Shown piece by piece: positions 9,936 through 23,084 of a DNA stretch of 64,000 nt. A program made the position numbers and the translations under genes. The stretch is from assembly GCA_037176705.1 (NCBI GenBank), contig CM073885.1, positions 162,988,290 to 163,052,289 of the forward strand, read 5' to 3'. The stretch's first letter is position 1. Every line of letters starts with the position of its first letter. This DNA comes from Molossus alvarezi. Lineage: Eukaryota; Chordata; Mammalia; Chiroptera; Molossidae. The notes under the pieces are model-generated. The model was not told the DNA's origin. It searched no databases and saw only the letters and a program-made list of their open reading frames with translations.

Positions 9936-12916
9936 TTTTATAAACTAATTCAGATGCGCCTTCCTTCCTCACATTCATATAAAGCAGCTTTCATCACCTG
10001 CCATACGTTTCCATCAGTACTCCCACAGATACACCAAAGATAGGACAGGGGGAAAGTCTAGGTGATGTCTTTTAAAATACAGAGCACTTACAAACTGCCA
10101 GTAGCCAATAATCAGACAAATCTCTATATTATATAAGACACCATTTGCCTGTTTCAAATGCATTACTTCAAAGCCACGTATTCCTCATGAACCACAAGTG
10201 CCAGATGGCATATTTTCTAAAGGAATCACTATCTGGAGAAATACATTCTCCTTTATGCTTGAAATGTTTAACTATAGTTAAAATTCTGATATGTTCCTTA
10301 AGCTATGCAGTTAATATGTAATGTACATTTAGAATCGCAAAAGGACAAATACAGTATGAAAATACATTTAAATACTTTTATGCTAAATGGAAAGTTATCT
10401 TTTAAGATCACTACTATCAAGGTATAATATGGCATATAAAATACCACAATAAAGTCCACTATGACCCAAAACCTATATATATATATATGGGGGAGTGAAA
10501 AGAATAGAAAGAAATTGCACCAAAATAAATACTGGTGGGTAAAGCTTTGGGTGATATGTGCTCTCATTTTTCTCTATTTAACTTTTTCTATTATGTACGT
10601 ATACTGGTTTGTATTTGAAAATGTTAGTGCTAAAACATTTAAAATATGTAATTTAGACACTGGCTCACAGCTCTAATGGGGCTCAGCTAGTAAACAACAA
10701 CTTAGTCTACTGGCTACATCCAACCAAAGAAACAGGGAACATTTCCCCTTCACCCCAGGCCCATTCCCAACTATTCCAACTTTTCAGTTTTAATATCTGT
10801 ATCCAATAGAGGGCGACAGAATTAAGCCTCCTAGCAAAGCCTGCCTATACTGGCTGCCAGAGGTTACTTTCCCTCATCCTGCTTGAAAATGTAAAACAAT
10901 TGTTCTTTATGGTTAAAATCTTACTATTGCTGGCTTACAACCTCAATAAACTACACTGACAAACACAAAGACAAAAATAGAAATAATCAAAAATAAAAAC
11001 CAAAGAGCCAAAATACTGTTGACAATTTAGTGTTCATAAGTATTTAGATTGGCCACTAGAATAGACAGGGACAAAAATCCTACAGCATCTTCATTCATTC
11101 AGCACAAATGGAAGAGTAGATGGACTTTTCCAATCTTTGCAAAAAAGGGAAGGGATTACTTAGTAGACCTATCAAGTTCAATAGCAAAGAGAAAAATATA
11201 ACCATACGTAGAAGTCTAACAAGTGACATCTGAAACCTTACTAAGAAGTGAAGAACCTGATGAAATCCTGCCCCCACCATTGTGCCTACTGTCTGTCTCA
11301 TGTTAACCCCTTAAAAGGTAAAGCTGAAGTTTACTGACTTTGTGTGGTGGGCACACAATGCAAGATACTGATTGTGTATCTTAGAAATTGACGCTTCAAA
11401 CCTATATATAGTTATTTACTAATGTCACCTCAATGACATTAATTTTTTAAAAATCTGAACTCACACAGAAAAAGTTGAAAACATTTCCTAAAATCTGCAT
11501 GCTAAGAACATCACATTCTTTAAGTGATTACTTTTATAGAGCAACTTAGAATCTATGGTATCAGCATAAAAGTTGTCCTATGCAAACTAAAACTACTGAA
11601 TAAAAAAGTAGAAAATTAAGGAGTGATAAAATTGAGGATCTAATGAAACACTTTAAAAAATAATTTTTAACCACCTAAAGGCACAAATTTGCATTGATAA
11701 AAGAACAAAATACTATTTTAAAAAGCTTGACAGGATATAAAAGAACACTATAAATTAAAAACATGATGGGCAAAATGAATTATAAAGATGTGGGAGCATA
11801 AAGTCAAAACAACCTACAGGAAACAGAAAAAAAAAAGAAAGAAAAATAAGAGATGGGACGATTTAAAGATTCATGCAGGAATACTGGTCTAAGCGTTCCA
11901 AATTCTGAGAAATGAGAATACTAGAAAAAAGAAGGAATATAGAAATTATAAAAGAAAAAAAATTTCATAAAAGTAGCTAAGATCAGCAGTTTTAATGGTC
12001 ACAATAAAGTGAAAAAGTACATATTAAATCACAATATAAAAGTTCAGAATTTCAGGAACACAAAAATTTCTAAACATTTCCAGAGAAGAAGGGGATGTGG
12101 AAATAACTAGAATTGGTAATATACAACATATCATACAATGTCAACAGATTTAAGAGCAACACTGGAATGGGAAAACAGCAGAAATGTCTTTACAAGTGCA
12201 AAAATTAACTTCAACCTAGAATTCCATACTTTATTAAGTAGGAGGCATTCCACAGAAGCTACATTTCTAAAAAAACATCTGCTCATGGGTCTTTTCCCAG
12301 GAAAAAGAGCTCCAGTAAAACAGGGGCATATCACAAGACAGAGGAAAACACACAACCTGGGACAGAGCCTTTCCACCAGTGTCTCGTGCGGCACACTGAA
12401 GAATTTTTAAAACATGACATACCTGACTATTTAGACAGGGGCACTGACCTCTATTCCCTTAGACTGTCAAGATAAAATAATGACAACAGCCAACACAATA
12501 GATATTCTGTGAAAGTGAATCAAAATTATACCTATTTTACCATGTGTAAGATTGGCCAAATATATCTTTTCAGTGTGCCACAGAATTTTAGTCATTAGGT
12601 TATGTCTGCCATAAGATGAAAAAGGTTGCAAATCACCAATCTAAGACAGAGGGGATCCAACACAAGACATCAGTTATGTGGGACCCAGATGACTTTAAAG
12701 AAATATGCTCCCCCAAAAACAGGAGTAGAGCAGGCCTAGGGAACCCAGTCTGTGCTAGAATAGGTAACACAGGCTGGGGATATTGCTTCCAATAAGAAAT
12801 GTAACAAATGTGTTTAGTAAATGGAAAATATTTTTGACAAGCTTGTGATGAATGCTACAGCATATTTATAAATAAAGTTGACGTTAGAAAACAAGTGAAT
12901 ATAGTCCAAAATTTAT

Positions 12917-12917
<1 letters not shown>

Positions 12918-12955
<38 letters not shown>
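12918..12955. repeat. (CA)n microsatellite
   Basis: Near-pure CA dinucleotide run with a short interrupted CA-rich extension after it. Likely polymorphic. Confidence 0.95.
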
Positions 12956-13280
12956 CACACAACACACAAATGAAGACTTAGGTACAAAAACATTATTTTT
13001 GAAGCAGAGAGACCAGCCTACTCTCTGCATTGGGCTCTGAGATCATGTTGACCAGGCATAAGGGGTTTGGAGTGTCCTGGGGAGGAGGAGAGGTGCTCAG
13101 ATTTCAGTCATATTAGAGAAGAAGAATGAAGGGTGTACAGGAGAGAGGAACAGCCAGAGAACCCTACCGCTCAGCAGTAGAAGTACTTACACAGCCACAA
13201 TCATGTGAACAGTGATTCTGATTCAATAATAACCATGTCACATGTTGAGGGAAAGGGTGGAAATAAGGCCACATGGAGAC

Positions 13281-13336
13281 TGAACCACTACTCAGTCATA
13301 GTTTCTGATTCTACATTTACACACACTCCTCCTGAA
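13281..13336. repeat. Local duplication, copy A
   Basis: This 56-bp segment matches 14259-14314 at about 52 of 56 positions, sharing ctcagtcatagtttctgatt and ctacatttacac. The copies are in direct orientation, 978 bp apart. Confidence 0.85.
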
Positions 13337-13674
13337 CTTTCAGCTGCTAGGACAGTAAGTCCACATATAGTGCTAACAACTGACTGAACTAGGACATTGT
13401 TGTTCCCTTTGCTAAACAACAAGATTAACAACTAGAGCTAAAAATGAAGACAGAGCTTTATACCACAACCATATTATTGAAATCTAACTTAAAGATCAGA
13501 ACCCCTTAAAAATTGGGCATTTGTAAGCAAAAATCTTTCCTGAATATGTACATTTGATCATAAAGATAACAAGAGAGATTTAGAAAATCTACAAAAAGGT
13601 CCATGCTAATGATATTGGGACCATTATATATTTTTTAAAATCATGGCAGATAATTTTTCTTTTTTCTTTTTTAT

Positions 13675-13840
13675 CATTTTATTTATTTATTTATTTTTAT
13701 TAATTTATTTTTGTTACAGATGTTTCTCCCTTTTTCCCCCATTGACACCCTCCTCCTCATTCCCCCCACCTAGTCCCCAGCTTTGTTGGCTATGTTCATG
13801 CATGTTGGGTACATGCCTATAAGTTCTGCGGTTTATCTCT
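13675..13840 (-). repeat. L1 3' end fragment
   Basis: Reads attaatttatttttgttaca then gatgtttctccc, then cccattgacaccctcctcc, and then catgcctataagttctg. This is the reverse complement of the L1 3' UTR matched at 44168-44310. Confidence 0.85.
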
Positions 13841-14258
13841 TAATTTTTCATTCAAATTGTTAATTTCTTACTTAACCTTACAAGTGTTTACTTACATGGT
13901 ATGAATTGTTCTTCATGTTCTTTCCTTGCACTAAGAATAAAAAAAATTAACTTATCAACTCTGATACAAGTGACATAGAAAAACACATATTACTGATTAC
14001 CTGAAAGATTACCAACATACAAAAGAAGACAAAACTTTATTTCACTCTTTTTATAATTTCCAATAAAATGTATAACTTAAATCACCTGGAAAGTTGAGTT
14101 CCATAAAGAAATAACTTAAAACTAAGTTTTACTTTTTAACCTAACAGATGCTCTCTATCAGGTATACATGAAAGTCTCTCCATGTAAAGAAGTAAAAGGC
14201 AAAGCAAACCAAGCCAGTTGAGAAACACAGCTAATACAAAGTTTACCTGTTGTGCATC

Positions 14259-14314
14259 TGAACCACAACTCAGTCATAGTTTCTGATTCTACATTTACAC
14301 CCATTCCTCCTGAA
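14259..14314. repeat. Local duplication, copy B
   Basis: Partner of 13281-13336. It lies in a minus-strand 75-codon ORF with exon-like edges, which I rejected as a coding exon because its length would shift the cyclin frame. Confidence 0.85.
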
Positions 14315-15037
14315 TCACAAGATCGAACAGTTGACAGCTCTATCAGCCAGTTTCTGGCCAGAGATCTGGAAATACCCTGAATCACTTACTGGTAATCAAC
14401 TAGAATATCTCACACACAAAAAATTAGTGGGTCTTTACTCAACTGCAAACTCATCTATCTAATTTAAATTTAAAATGAGTGTGGCTAACCTAACTAAACA
14501 AATGTATGACACAAAACTGTTTGCTCTAACAGAGATCAGAAGAAACACAGATGCTCCAAAGAGGGTCATGGGCTGTCCTGTTTCCCTCACAGCCTCCTTC
14601 AATGAGGACGGGCATCACGGGCACACACTCCTCAGGACTGAAGGGAGGCTGTGGGAGAGCATCTCCTGTACTGTCTCCACTGTCTCTACATGTGAGCAGC
14701 GCGTGGCTGTGGGAGACACTGGAGATACAGCAATTCTGACCAAAAATGATCAGCTCCAGGCAGTCAAATACACACATACCATGAAAACACATGTTAAAAC
14801 TCTCATCTTTTACTGTGCTGTGTTACTTCACAGATAATGGAACCTGCCCTTTGGGACTTCTGCTGTCGTAAGCGATGAAATCTTGACCACGTGTGCCCTG
14901 GTAAGCAAGTAAACTCCATGTAACATAACGTGAAGGAAACTAAGCCAGCAAGCAGAATATGAAAACCTACACTTCTGGGGCTGGTTTTAGCTAGTGTTTC
15001 CTTCAAATTCAGCTTTCAGCTTGTTAATCACTCTTAC

Positions 15038-15075
15038 CTGCGAGGGTATTTCGAGACCTGTGAGTGTCTCCAGCC
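15038..15075 (-). CDS. Cyclin-Y-like exon 3 (residues 115-127), highly diverged
   Basis: A 38-nt exon with acceptor ttcttttaag and donor CAG|GTAAGAG. It encodes GLETLTGLEIPSQ and ends in phase 0. In CCNY/CCNYL1 the matching stretch is a basic linker of about 15 residues (VREKRKS...). The size fits but the residues do not, and the basic character is lost. The call rests on good splice sites, exact phase fit to exons 2 and 4, and position. The spacing from SQ in exon 2 to PPG in exon 4 is nearly the same as in CCNY. An alternative is that the real exon 3 lies elsewhere in the intron or is skipped; exons 2 and 4 cannot join directly in frame (phase 1 to phase 0). Confidence 0.7.
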
Positions 15076-15422
15076 CTTAAAAGAAAACACAACACAAACA
15101 ACAACAACAAATAAAACCTACACTTCTGACTCTTGTCTTAAAACAAACAGGAACCAGGAAGTGGACACCAGTGTCATGTGCTGACGCGAAGCTTCTGGGA
15201 ACCCCTCAGGCTCTGTGGCTCTCATGCACCCTGGCAGCATTAAGTTAGGATGAGAGAGTCTTCAACAGCTTAAAAGTTCTAGATGTGAGATCAGATCATG
15301 TGCTTGAGCACAATGTAAAATAAAGCCCAAATCACAACTTCGATCCTCATATATAAACAACTGATTATCTTGATTTGTTCAAGTAAAAACCTAACTGTCA
15401 CAAAAATCCTATTTTGACTTAC
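15076..15422 (-). other. Intron 2 of the cyclin-Y-like gene
   Basis: A short intron of 347 bp. It has a CAACAACAA-like patch near 15090-15110 and no recognised repeat or exon. Confidence 0.8.
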
Positions 15423-15497
15423 CATTCTTTTGAGATTTCTTTAGGAAAATGGTACTAGCCCTTGGATTGTCTGAAGGGATTAGTTCTAAATCCGTCT
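15423..15497 (-). CDS. Cyclin-Y-like exon 2 (residues 90-114)
   Basis: The acceptor is ttcttcctacacag followed by AGACGGATTT. The first two bases complete the Glu codon begun in exon 1. The exon then encodes TDLELIPSDNPRASTIFLKK followed by SQKN, which matches the strongly conserved NPSDHPRASTIFLSKSQ block of cyclin Y. The donor is AATG|GTAAGT, phase 1. At 75 nt the exon keeps the frame. This block precedes the phosphorylated linker of cyclin Y. Conservation here contrasts with the very divergent exon 3. Confidence 0.92.
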
Positions 15498-15663
15498 CTG
15501 TGTAGGAAGAAGAGAAAAACATAAGAATTTAGTTACGCAGAAAATTACACAATTTTAAAAATAATTACACATCCATTTTAATTATGTAACAGTGTTGGGA
15601 GGAGTTTTTAGGAAAAGTAACAAGCCAATTTTAATAAAGACAACAATATAAAAATTATTGACA

Positions 15664-15906
15664 GCCCTGGCTGGTTTGGCTCAGTGGTTAGAGCATCAGC
15701 CTGCAGACCAGAGAATCCCAGGTTCGGTTCCCATTAAGGGTATGTACCTCAGTTGCAGTTCATACCCCTGCCCCCGTTGGGGTCATGTGGGTGGTAAGCA
15801 GTCAATGGGTCTCTCTCTTATCGATGTTTTTCTCTCTCTCTCTTTCTCCCCCCTGCCCCCATCTGAAGATAAATGCAAAAATGTCCTTGGGTGAAGATTA
15901 AAAAAA
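15664..15906 (+). repeat. VES-type SINE, plus orientation
   Basis: Head gccctggctggtttggctca, B box ggttcggttcccattaag and tail cttgggtgaagatt. Short flanking repeats (ttgacag / ctgacag) mark the edges. Confidence 0.94.
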
Positions 15907-17239
15907 CAAAACTGACAGTTCAAAATTGTAGAATCTTTCTGTATATGTGTAAATAAATCAGGATACATCTTAGATTTTTTTAAAAACCTGCACCTAAATA
16001 TATCTATGAATCATATGTGTACTTTCCCCCTTCTACTTATCAATTAGAAATACAGTCACTACTTTTATGTTGATATTACTGGCTCATTCCAGAAACAGTC
16101 TCAAGAAGCAAGTTACACTGTGGCCAATTAGTGTCAGATAGCAGCTCATATATCTAATATGCCCAAATCAAGGGAGTTGTTTTGGGCAAATGTTTTTTAT
16201 ACAGGTAGGCTAATTCTAACTCCATTCAAAAAAGGAACTAAGTTAGTTGTGTTTTTTGGGGGCTATTCATTCTCGCAGATTTAAAAGGATAGCACAAAAG
16301 CTCATCTACAGAACACTTCCACAATAATGACATTTAATACTTCCAACAAAGTGATTTTTAAATTCTGCCTCTGTTTCCAAAGCTAAAATCTCACTTTATT
16401 CTTCCACACCACATTATTAGCTTGGAGCTTTGATAAGAATACCTTCTGGTGCTGATCACAGGCCTGAGTATAAACATGTAAAGGTAGGTACCTTGCACCA
16501 AGGTGGGGTAATATTCATTTTAAGCACAAATATAAAACAGGTATTTAAATTTTAATACTACAATGTTTGCCACTATGAGCAATAATGAAGTTTTCATTTG
16601 AAATAAACACACCCTATGATATTTTTTAGTGATGTCCATCTCAAAGTACTAAAGTACTTAACCTGTCTTGTAAGAAAGAGGACCAACATCCTGATAGTGT
16701 AATGATTAAGGCAGTATTTCCAAAATCACAAAATAATGTTTCTGTTGTAAAAGAACATTTAAACTTCAAATCTAAATAAACTACATCGCTGATTCTTAGA
16801 GAATCCAAATGCTCAATGATATGTTAAAAGCACATCAGTCTGACACCGCTGTACTTCACCTAGTTATTAATAACGGGAGAGAAGTGAAGGAAAGGCGTGG
16901 CACTTGGACAGCTTCACCAGGAAGCTCCAGCTCTTAACTACCCAGGGAGCCACTGGTCCATTCCTTGCAGATCCTGGGGGGAAAGACTAAAGCTGGCGGC
17001 CTCCCCAAAGGCACACAGCAGGCTCCTGTGACCCCTTGTCTTCTGCTCCTGGAGAATGGCTTCCAGTTTCCGGGCCTCTGACAATTCTCACTCTGGCTTC
17101 CAACCACCTCTGTAGCTGTCTCATCTTGGATCTCAGTATTGCCTGAATTTAATCCTCAATCCATTTGAATGACTCACTGAGCTGTTACATTTCATGCAGT
17201 GAAGTATACCTTTCTTCTGTGTGTATTTGTTTTTTTTTC

Positions 17240-17481
17240 AATCCTCACCTGAGGACTTTTCTGCATTTATCTTCAGATAGAATGGGAGGGAGAGAGGGGC
17301 AGGGAGAAGAGAGAGAAACATTGATGTGAGAGAGACACACAAAGTAGTTGCCACCCACATGACCCCAACTAAAGCCAGAGACAAACTGCAACTGAGGTAC
17401 ATGCCCCCAGCGGGAACCAAACCTGGGAATCTCTGGTCTGCAGGCCGATGCTCTAACTGCTGAGCCAAACTGGCCAGGGCT
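17240..17481 (-). repeat. VES-type SINE, minus orientation
   Basis: Full reversed copy: tcaatcctcacctgaggac at the left and gctgagccaaactggccagg at the right. It lies about 45 bp from the next copy. Confidence 0.94.
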
Positions 17482-17525
17482 GTATGTATTTTTAAAAAGT
17501 ACTTTGCTCTGTGTCTTGGACTTTT

Positions 17526-17789
17526 GTGTTTTTTTTTTGTTTGTTTTGTTTTGTTTTATCCTCACCAGAGGACATTTTTCCATTTTTGTACAGATAGAGT
17601 GGGAGGGAGAGGAAGAGAGAGAGAGGGAAACATCGATGTGGAAGGGACACATCGAGTGGCTGCCACCCGCACGACCAACCAGGGCCTGGGACAAACTGCA
17701 ACCAAGGTACGTGCCCTTAGCGGGAACCAAACCCGGGTCTCTCCGGACCGCAGGTGGACGCTCTAACCGCTGAGCCAAACCAGCCAGGG
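17526..17789 (-). repeat. Young VES-type SINE with perfect 17-bp target duplication
   Basis: The identical ctgtgtcttggactttt flanks it at 17509-17525 and 17790-17806. The body is close to the best consensus here (gcgggaaccaaacccgggtc, cgctgagccaaaccagcc), so this is one of the youngest insertions. Confidence 0.96.
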
Positions 17790-19019
17790 CTGTGTCTTGG
17801 ACTTTTAAGAACATTTCTAAAAAGTAATTTTTCTCCATTTCTTCTCACATTATTTAATGTTACCATTTTAAGCCTAAAGTTTAATTACTTTAATGCACTA
17901 AAACAAGCGATGTGTGAAAAGGTAGTATCCCCAAGGCTAATCACATGACGTGTCATTCTATAAATGCTATTTTTATGTGCCAGGCATCTGGAGTTGACAT
18001 TCCTGCTATATCCAGCCTGACTTCAAACCATGGACAACTCAACTGATGCCACTCAGAGCCTTTCTTCTCACACATAATATGAATATAATTCCTATATTAA
18101 AAAACTCAAAATATTACAAGGATCAAATAAAATGCATGTGGCATTTATATACTACAAATTGAGTACAAAAAATTGACAAAGTATTCACAAATTAACTCAA
18201 AACCAAAATATGAACATTTAGCATTTCACCAGAAAGTATGAAATGTCCACTCATTACTCAAACAGCATTTTTACTTCATATGTGCTCTGTCTGCCCCTTT
18301 AAAAAAAACGAATGAAAGTCACACAATTAACAAGAATTTCTCTCGGGGTTTTTTGTTTCTTTTTAATAAGCAAAAACACAATTCCCCTGATTCTGTTCAC
18401 GTGGATTACTGGATGTCTTCTCCTTCCTTTTTTAATGTAACTTATCCTGGAGATCACCACATCCCAGGATAGAGATAGTTTATTCTTTTTTATAGCTCCT
18501 TAGCAGTCTACTGCAAGAACATATCAGCTTATTTTACCACTCTCTTACTGGAATTAAGTTATTTGCAATATATTTTTTGAAAATAATGCAAGGGAAACAA
18601 TGGGAATATGTTGCTTCCTATTTGTGGGTTTGTCTTCAGAGTAAATCCTCAGAGTAGGATTCCTGATTAATGCATCTGCACTGTGGGGTGAGTATGCCAA
18701 TATCCCTTCCTGGGCGGAACCATTCTGCACTTCCACCAGCAACATATAAAGTACTGTTTCTTCACAGCCCTTCCAAAACACTGAGTGTCAAGTTTATGGA
18801 TCTTTTCCAATACCAGAGAATCTACAGTACAGATTTATTTGCATTTATCTGTGTATGAAGTTATGTGTAAAAGTCATCTGCCTATGTTTTTCTGTGCTTT
18901 GTCATTGATGTCTAAAGCACTACATTTAAATTGACCTCATTTCTCTAAGTCAGCCTATTGGGGCCCTTACTGTCTGGTGTGTTTTTTTGCAAGACACTGT
19001 TGAGTCTCACTTGAAAAAC

Positions 19020-19300
19020 TGTGCCAGCCTTCTACCCACCTCCCTGCTTCTTCCATGCTTACACAGTTGCTTCTCTCTCATGCGCTCTCTGTTCCTCTCC
19101 CTCTCTTTATAGAATTAGCATCATTTCTCTACATATAATCCTCCAATGGTTTCCCCTTTCAACTAGACTGAAATTCACATTTGTGTCAAGGCCCCCTCGG
19201 CACACAGGTATAATGCACCATATTTCTACTCCTGGTGTCCCTTCATCTGCAGTTGCCCCATGTTTGCTGTGACTGGCCTGCACACTGGATTCCCATCTGG
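19020..19300 (+). repeat. L2 LINE fragment
   Basis: The phrase ctccaatggtttcccctttc followed by a diverged ctgaaattcacattt and gtcaaggcccc matches the L2 segment upstream of the one at 490-1075. Old and diverged. Confidence 0.6.
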
Positions 19301-20826
19301 GGAACCTGCATGGAAGCCTTTTCTCCCACGGGTTCATGGGGCTCCCTTTAAATTCTAAAACTGCTCAGTGTCACTTAGAGAGAGCAGTTGTCATTAACCT
19401 TGACTTCCTTGCTGGTTCATGTGTTGTCTGACTCAGGATCTTTTAAAATGTCAAAGCCTGAGTTAAGCTGGGGGCTCTGCCTTGAACATCATTGTCCTGC
19501 ATCTGGAAAGGTGCCCAGTAAATATCTATTTCAGTATTCCCAAAACCAATCAAGTTTCTCCCAAGTTTTTAGAGTTTCTAAAATTTGATCGAATGTAATC
19601 TTTTGATTTGTCAATTAAGACCAGCACTTCTTTCCGATCTTAGAGTAGTATTCATTCAAATTTAGACACAAAACCCACAAAAAACTTATAGAAATCCTAA
19701 CGCTCAGTGAAAAACCAATGGTGACTTAAAGTTGGGATATAAATATTTAATGTTAAAATGTCTTAACCACAACATGACATCCTAATTAAGTTATAAGAAA
19801 GTATACCATCTGAATTTTACAATGAATCTGTTTTTGTCTGCGTCCAAGAATAAAACATCATAATCGGTTGTGTACAGTTTCTCTCTGAAACATGGCCCAT
19901 CATAACGGGTGGGCCCCTGAATGATGCTCCAACCATTTGAAGGTACAGAACGGCTGTTAAAAGGCTGTAGGGGAGCTCCTCAAAGTTGCATGAATGCACA
20001 TCCTACGGTGCTCTCAGGGTCAGCACAGTCCCGGGAGCTTGCTGTCACTGCTTCTCTTTACAACACAGAGTTATACAGAGCACACGAAGAGTGACCGCAT
20101 TTGTGTAAACTAGACAAAATGTAAAGTTTATACTTATACAACAAGTTCAGGAGAAATAAAATCATAAATATTAATACAAGTTCTGGGTATTCTCAGCATC
20201 AGTTAATGGCTTCTGGATTTTGTAAATCTTTTACATCAAATGCTTTTTTATACTGTCATACAAAAAAAAGAATTGAGGGTTTAAAATAGCTACTGGAAAG
20301 AGTCAAGATCTGTTGCACAGAGGTAGTTTTACATAATGTTGCCAATTCATTCCCCACTCAGTCCTCAGGAAGGGGCCACTTGAGAGAACACCTTTAGCCA
20401 GAAAATTAGCAAAGCTCCCAGGGTCAGAACATAAAGGCTGGTGAACAGTTGATGAGCAATCTTGAAATTGGATAAAAGGACCTAAGGGGCTTTTTTGTGT
20501 GACTGATACCATCCATTGTTAGATGTACCATTAGACAAAGGCAAGGTAGTAGAAAACTTATTTTAAGTCTATCTGAAATCTATACATGGCTCTTAAGAAT
20601 ATATTTTTGAAATGACTTTAAGAAATCATGTTCTGTTTCAAAAGGGAGAGTATCATTCAAATATAATTTTGTGTAAGTAGTCAACTCAATTCTCCATTGC
20701 AGAAATGCTGGACTGTATTACATCAAAGCAGGTATTTCTTAATTTCAGAGAAACTGATAAAAAATTGTCTGAAATAAAGACATTAAATAAGCTATTGATG
20801 AAAAGAGATCCAGAATCATAGACGAA

Positions 20827-21060
20827 GGGAACAGACTGATGATCTCAGAGAAATGGGGGTGGGAGGGATGGAAAGAAACAAACCAAAGGACTTATATGCA
20901 CATCTGCACAACCAAGCTACAGGGACACTAGACTGGGGAAGCAGCAGGGGGGTGGGAAGGTAAAGAGGGGTCATTGGGAAAAAAAGGGGGGCATTTGTAA
21001 TACTTTCAACAATACAAAAATTAAAAAGTCTATATAGCATAAAAAATAAATAAATTAAGA
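20827..21060 (+). repeat. Old L1 3' UTR fragment
   Basis: The G/A-rich gggggtgggagggatgg, then accaaaggacttatatgcac, then the A-rich end resemble the L1 3' UTR at about 28945-29060. No ORF2 remains. Confidence 0.6.
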
Positions 21061-22914
21061 CATTAAAAGCAAACATTCAATGTTCTTGTACTTTATATTT
21101 GGCATGTTGAGCTTGCTTCTATGAAAACTCAGTAATAGGCAAATGCTGAAAATGAGGTTTTTCATATCATTTTATTGAGTGCCTCCCCAAACTAAAACCA
21201 AACTAAAATGCAATGGTAACTATCATATAATACATAAAAATGTATATTCTATACTTATGAACTCTATTTTTCAACCATTCTGATTGAACATTACTTATGC
21301 GTAATCCTTGTTACGTCCTTGGCCCTCGTACCAGCTTCTCCTAAAGTCCCTCTGTGTCCAGAGCACTCTGGCATCAATATCCAGTCACACAAACACACTC
21401 TCTAAAATATATCAACTTATTACCTTGGTAAATTTATGCTATTTCATGATTTCTGCTTTTATTCTTCTCCACTGTAATGAATTTATAGATATACGATGGA
21501 GTGGTAATGGTGCCATCTGACTGGTACACAATAATTTCAAAAGGAAATAATCAAGACTGGAGTAAGTTTAAATAAGCTCACATCATGGAGAAATGATCAA
21601 ATACAAGCTGTGTTCTAAAGAGCTTTTCAACCCCACAGAGATGGAATCTGGCACATCTGCCAGCTCCACGTCAGCCCTTCTGCTCAGTTGCCGTGTTCCA
21701 GTCAGGTCACACCTCTCAGTCTCTGTTTCCTCAGCAGCAGCAGCAGGAGAAGAATACACAGGGGCCTTGTTGGCAGTTAGAAGGCCAGAGAAGATGTACA
21801 TGGGACTGAGCTGTAAATCTTAAAGACTTACATAGAGGTCCAACACTACCCATTACTAACTGGTTTATGAAATCACTCAGAGGCTTACCTTACAGCACCA
21901 CACAGAGCAGAAGTTTTCACTGCTATTCACTTGCTTTATGTTTAAAAATAAAGTTAATTCACATCATTTGTTCATTTTTGTCACAATATTTGAATAATCT
22001 GAAAAGGGAGTACTTTTCAGTTACAAAGCCACGTCCATCATTTTGGTAAATCTACAGGCTTAACTAATTATTGCAACTTTTAAGAAAATTAAAAGTTCAA
22101 CTAAAGTTTAAATAAAGTAAAAGCTATAATACACTTTGTGTATCAAATAATAAAATAATCCCTGGCATTTATATGAAACAAATGGACCAATGGGATTTCA
22201 ACATCTTTGTGAAAGAATCTACTTCAAAAAACACCGTCTTCATTAGTTACCCTGTGACCCAGAATTTTTTTAAACCAAATGTTTTCTCTCTTCTCCCTCC
22301 TCCTCCTCTTATCCACTCCTTCTCTCACTTCACCCATCTGGTCTTCAGAACTTTTACCTCAACATTCTCTCAGTTAAACAGAAATTGCCTGGCAGGAGGG
22401 GGAGAGGGAGCCATGGAGACAAACACTGTCATGCACATAATCTGTTACCTTAACTCCCAAGGCTTTATGTTACGAATTGAAGTCTAAATTCCTGTGCTCT
22501 TCTCTTTGGACACTTTTGACCAACAGTTTCATGTACATGCTCCCTCCCCTTCCCCTTTAAAACAGGCAATATACAAGTGAGATCTGTAAGTCACGATGGA
22601 TGACTGAGACATATTTGTGTCAGAGTGGATACATGAAAGTGATCACAACTCCCTGGGTTATCCTTTGTGGAAAAAATAGACAAAGAACCAAAAACTATTC
22701 TTTGTAGCACTGGCAGTAACATTTCACATTTTTAGTAATTGTAAGTTCCCTCTCCCAGTGTTCAAATGACAGTTGGAAGAAATAAAGCAGCTGTTACCCA
22801 GGCAACTGCAAACAGCCTACATAAGAACAACATATAGATTCTATGTCAGTTTTGAATTTAAATAAGAAACTTTAAAATCTTTGCAGCTGAACTGTCCTAA
22901 GTACCAACTATCTT

Positions 22915-23084
22915 TTTAAAAATAAGAAAGAGATAGAAACATCAATGACAGTGAACATCAATTGGCTGCCTCCTGCATGCCGCCACTGGGGATTGGGCCC
23001 ACAACCTGGGCATGATCCCTGAGTAGAAATCAAACAGGCAACCTCTTGGTGCATGGGTTGATGCTCAACCACTGAGCCAGACAG
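22915..23084 (-). repeat. 5'-truncated SINE, minus orientation, with target duplication
   Basis: taccaactatctt flanks both sides (22902-22914 and 23085-23097). The body belongs to the subtype with ggctgcctcctgcatgccgc and acctcttggtgcatggg, lacking the gaggat tail. Confidence 0.93.

Larger units (their letters stand above)
8965..15037 (-). other. Intron 3 of the cyclin-Y-like gene
   Basis: A large intron holding a SINE head joined to telomere repeats, a full VES SINE, two L1 3' ends, a (CA)n run and a 56-bp local duplication. Stretches 9940-12900 and 13850-14240 are AT-rich and show nothing I can classify. Confidence 0.8.

Noticed and set aside
14247..14376. Minus-strand ORF with AG acceptor and GT donor that looks like an extra exon of the cyclin-Y-like gene
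   Set aside because: It is 130 nt, not a multiple of 3, so it would break the phase between exon 3 (phase 0) and exon 4 (phase 0). Its translation has no family resemblance, and part of it is a local duplicate.
15664..15740. tRNA gene-like A and B boxes
   Set aside because: They are the tRNA-derived heads of SINEs; the cloverleaf is not complete and dozens of similar heads occur.
17245..17838. 197-residue minus-strand ORF
   Set aside because: It runs through two reversed VES SINEs. Translated SINE consensus (e.g. RPAVRRDPGLVPAKG) recurs in many places here and is not protein-coding.
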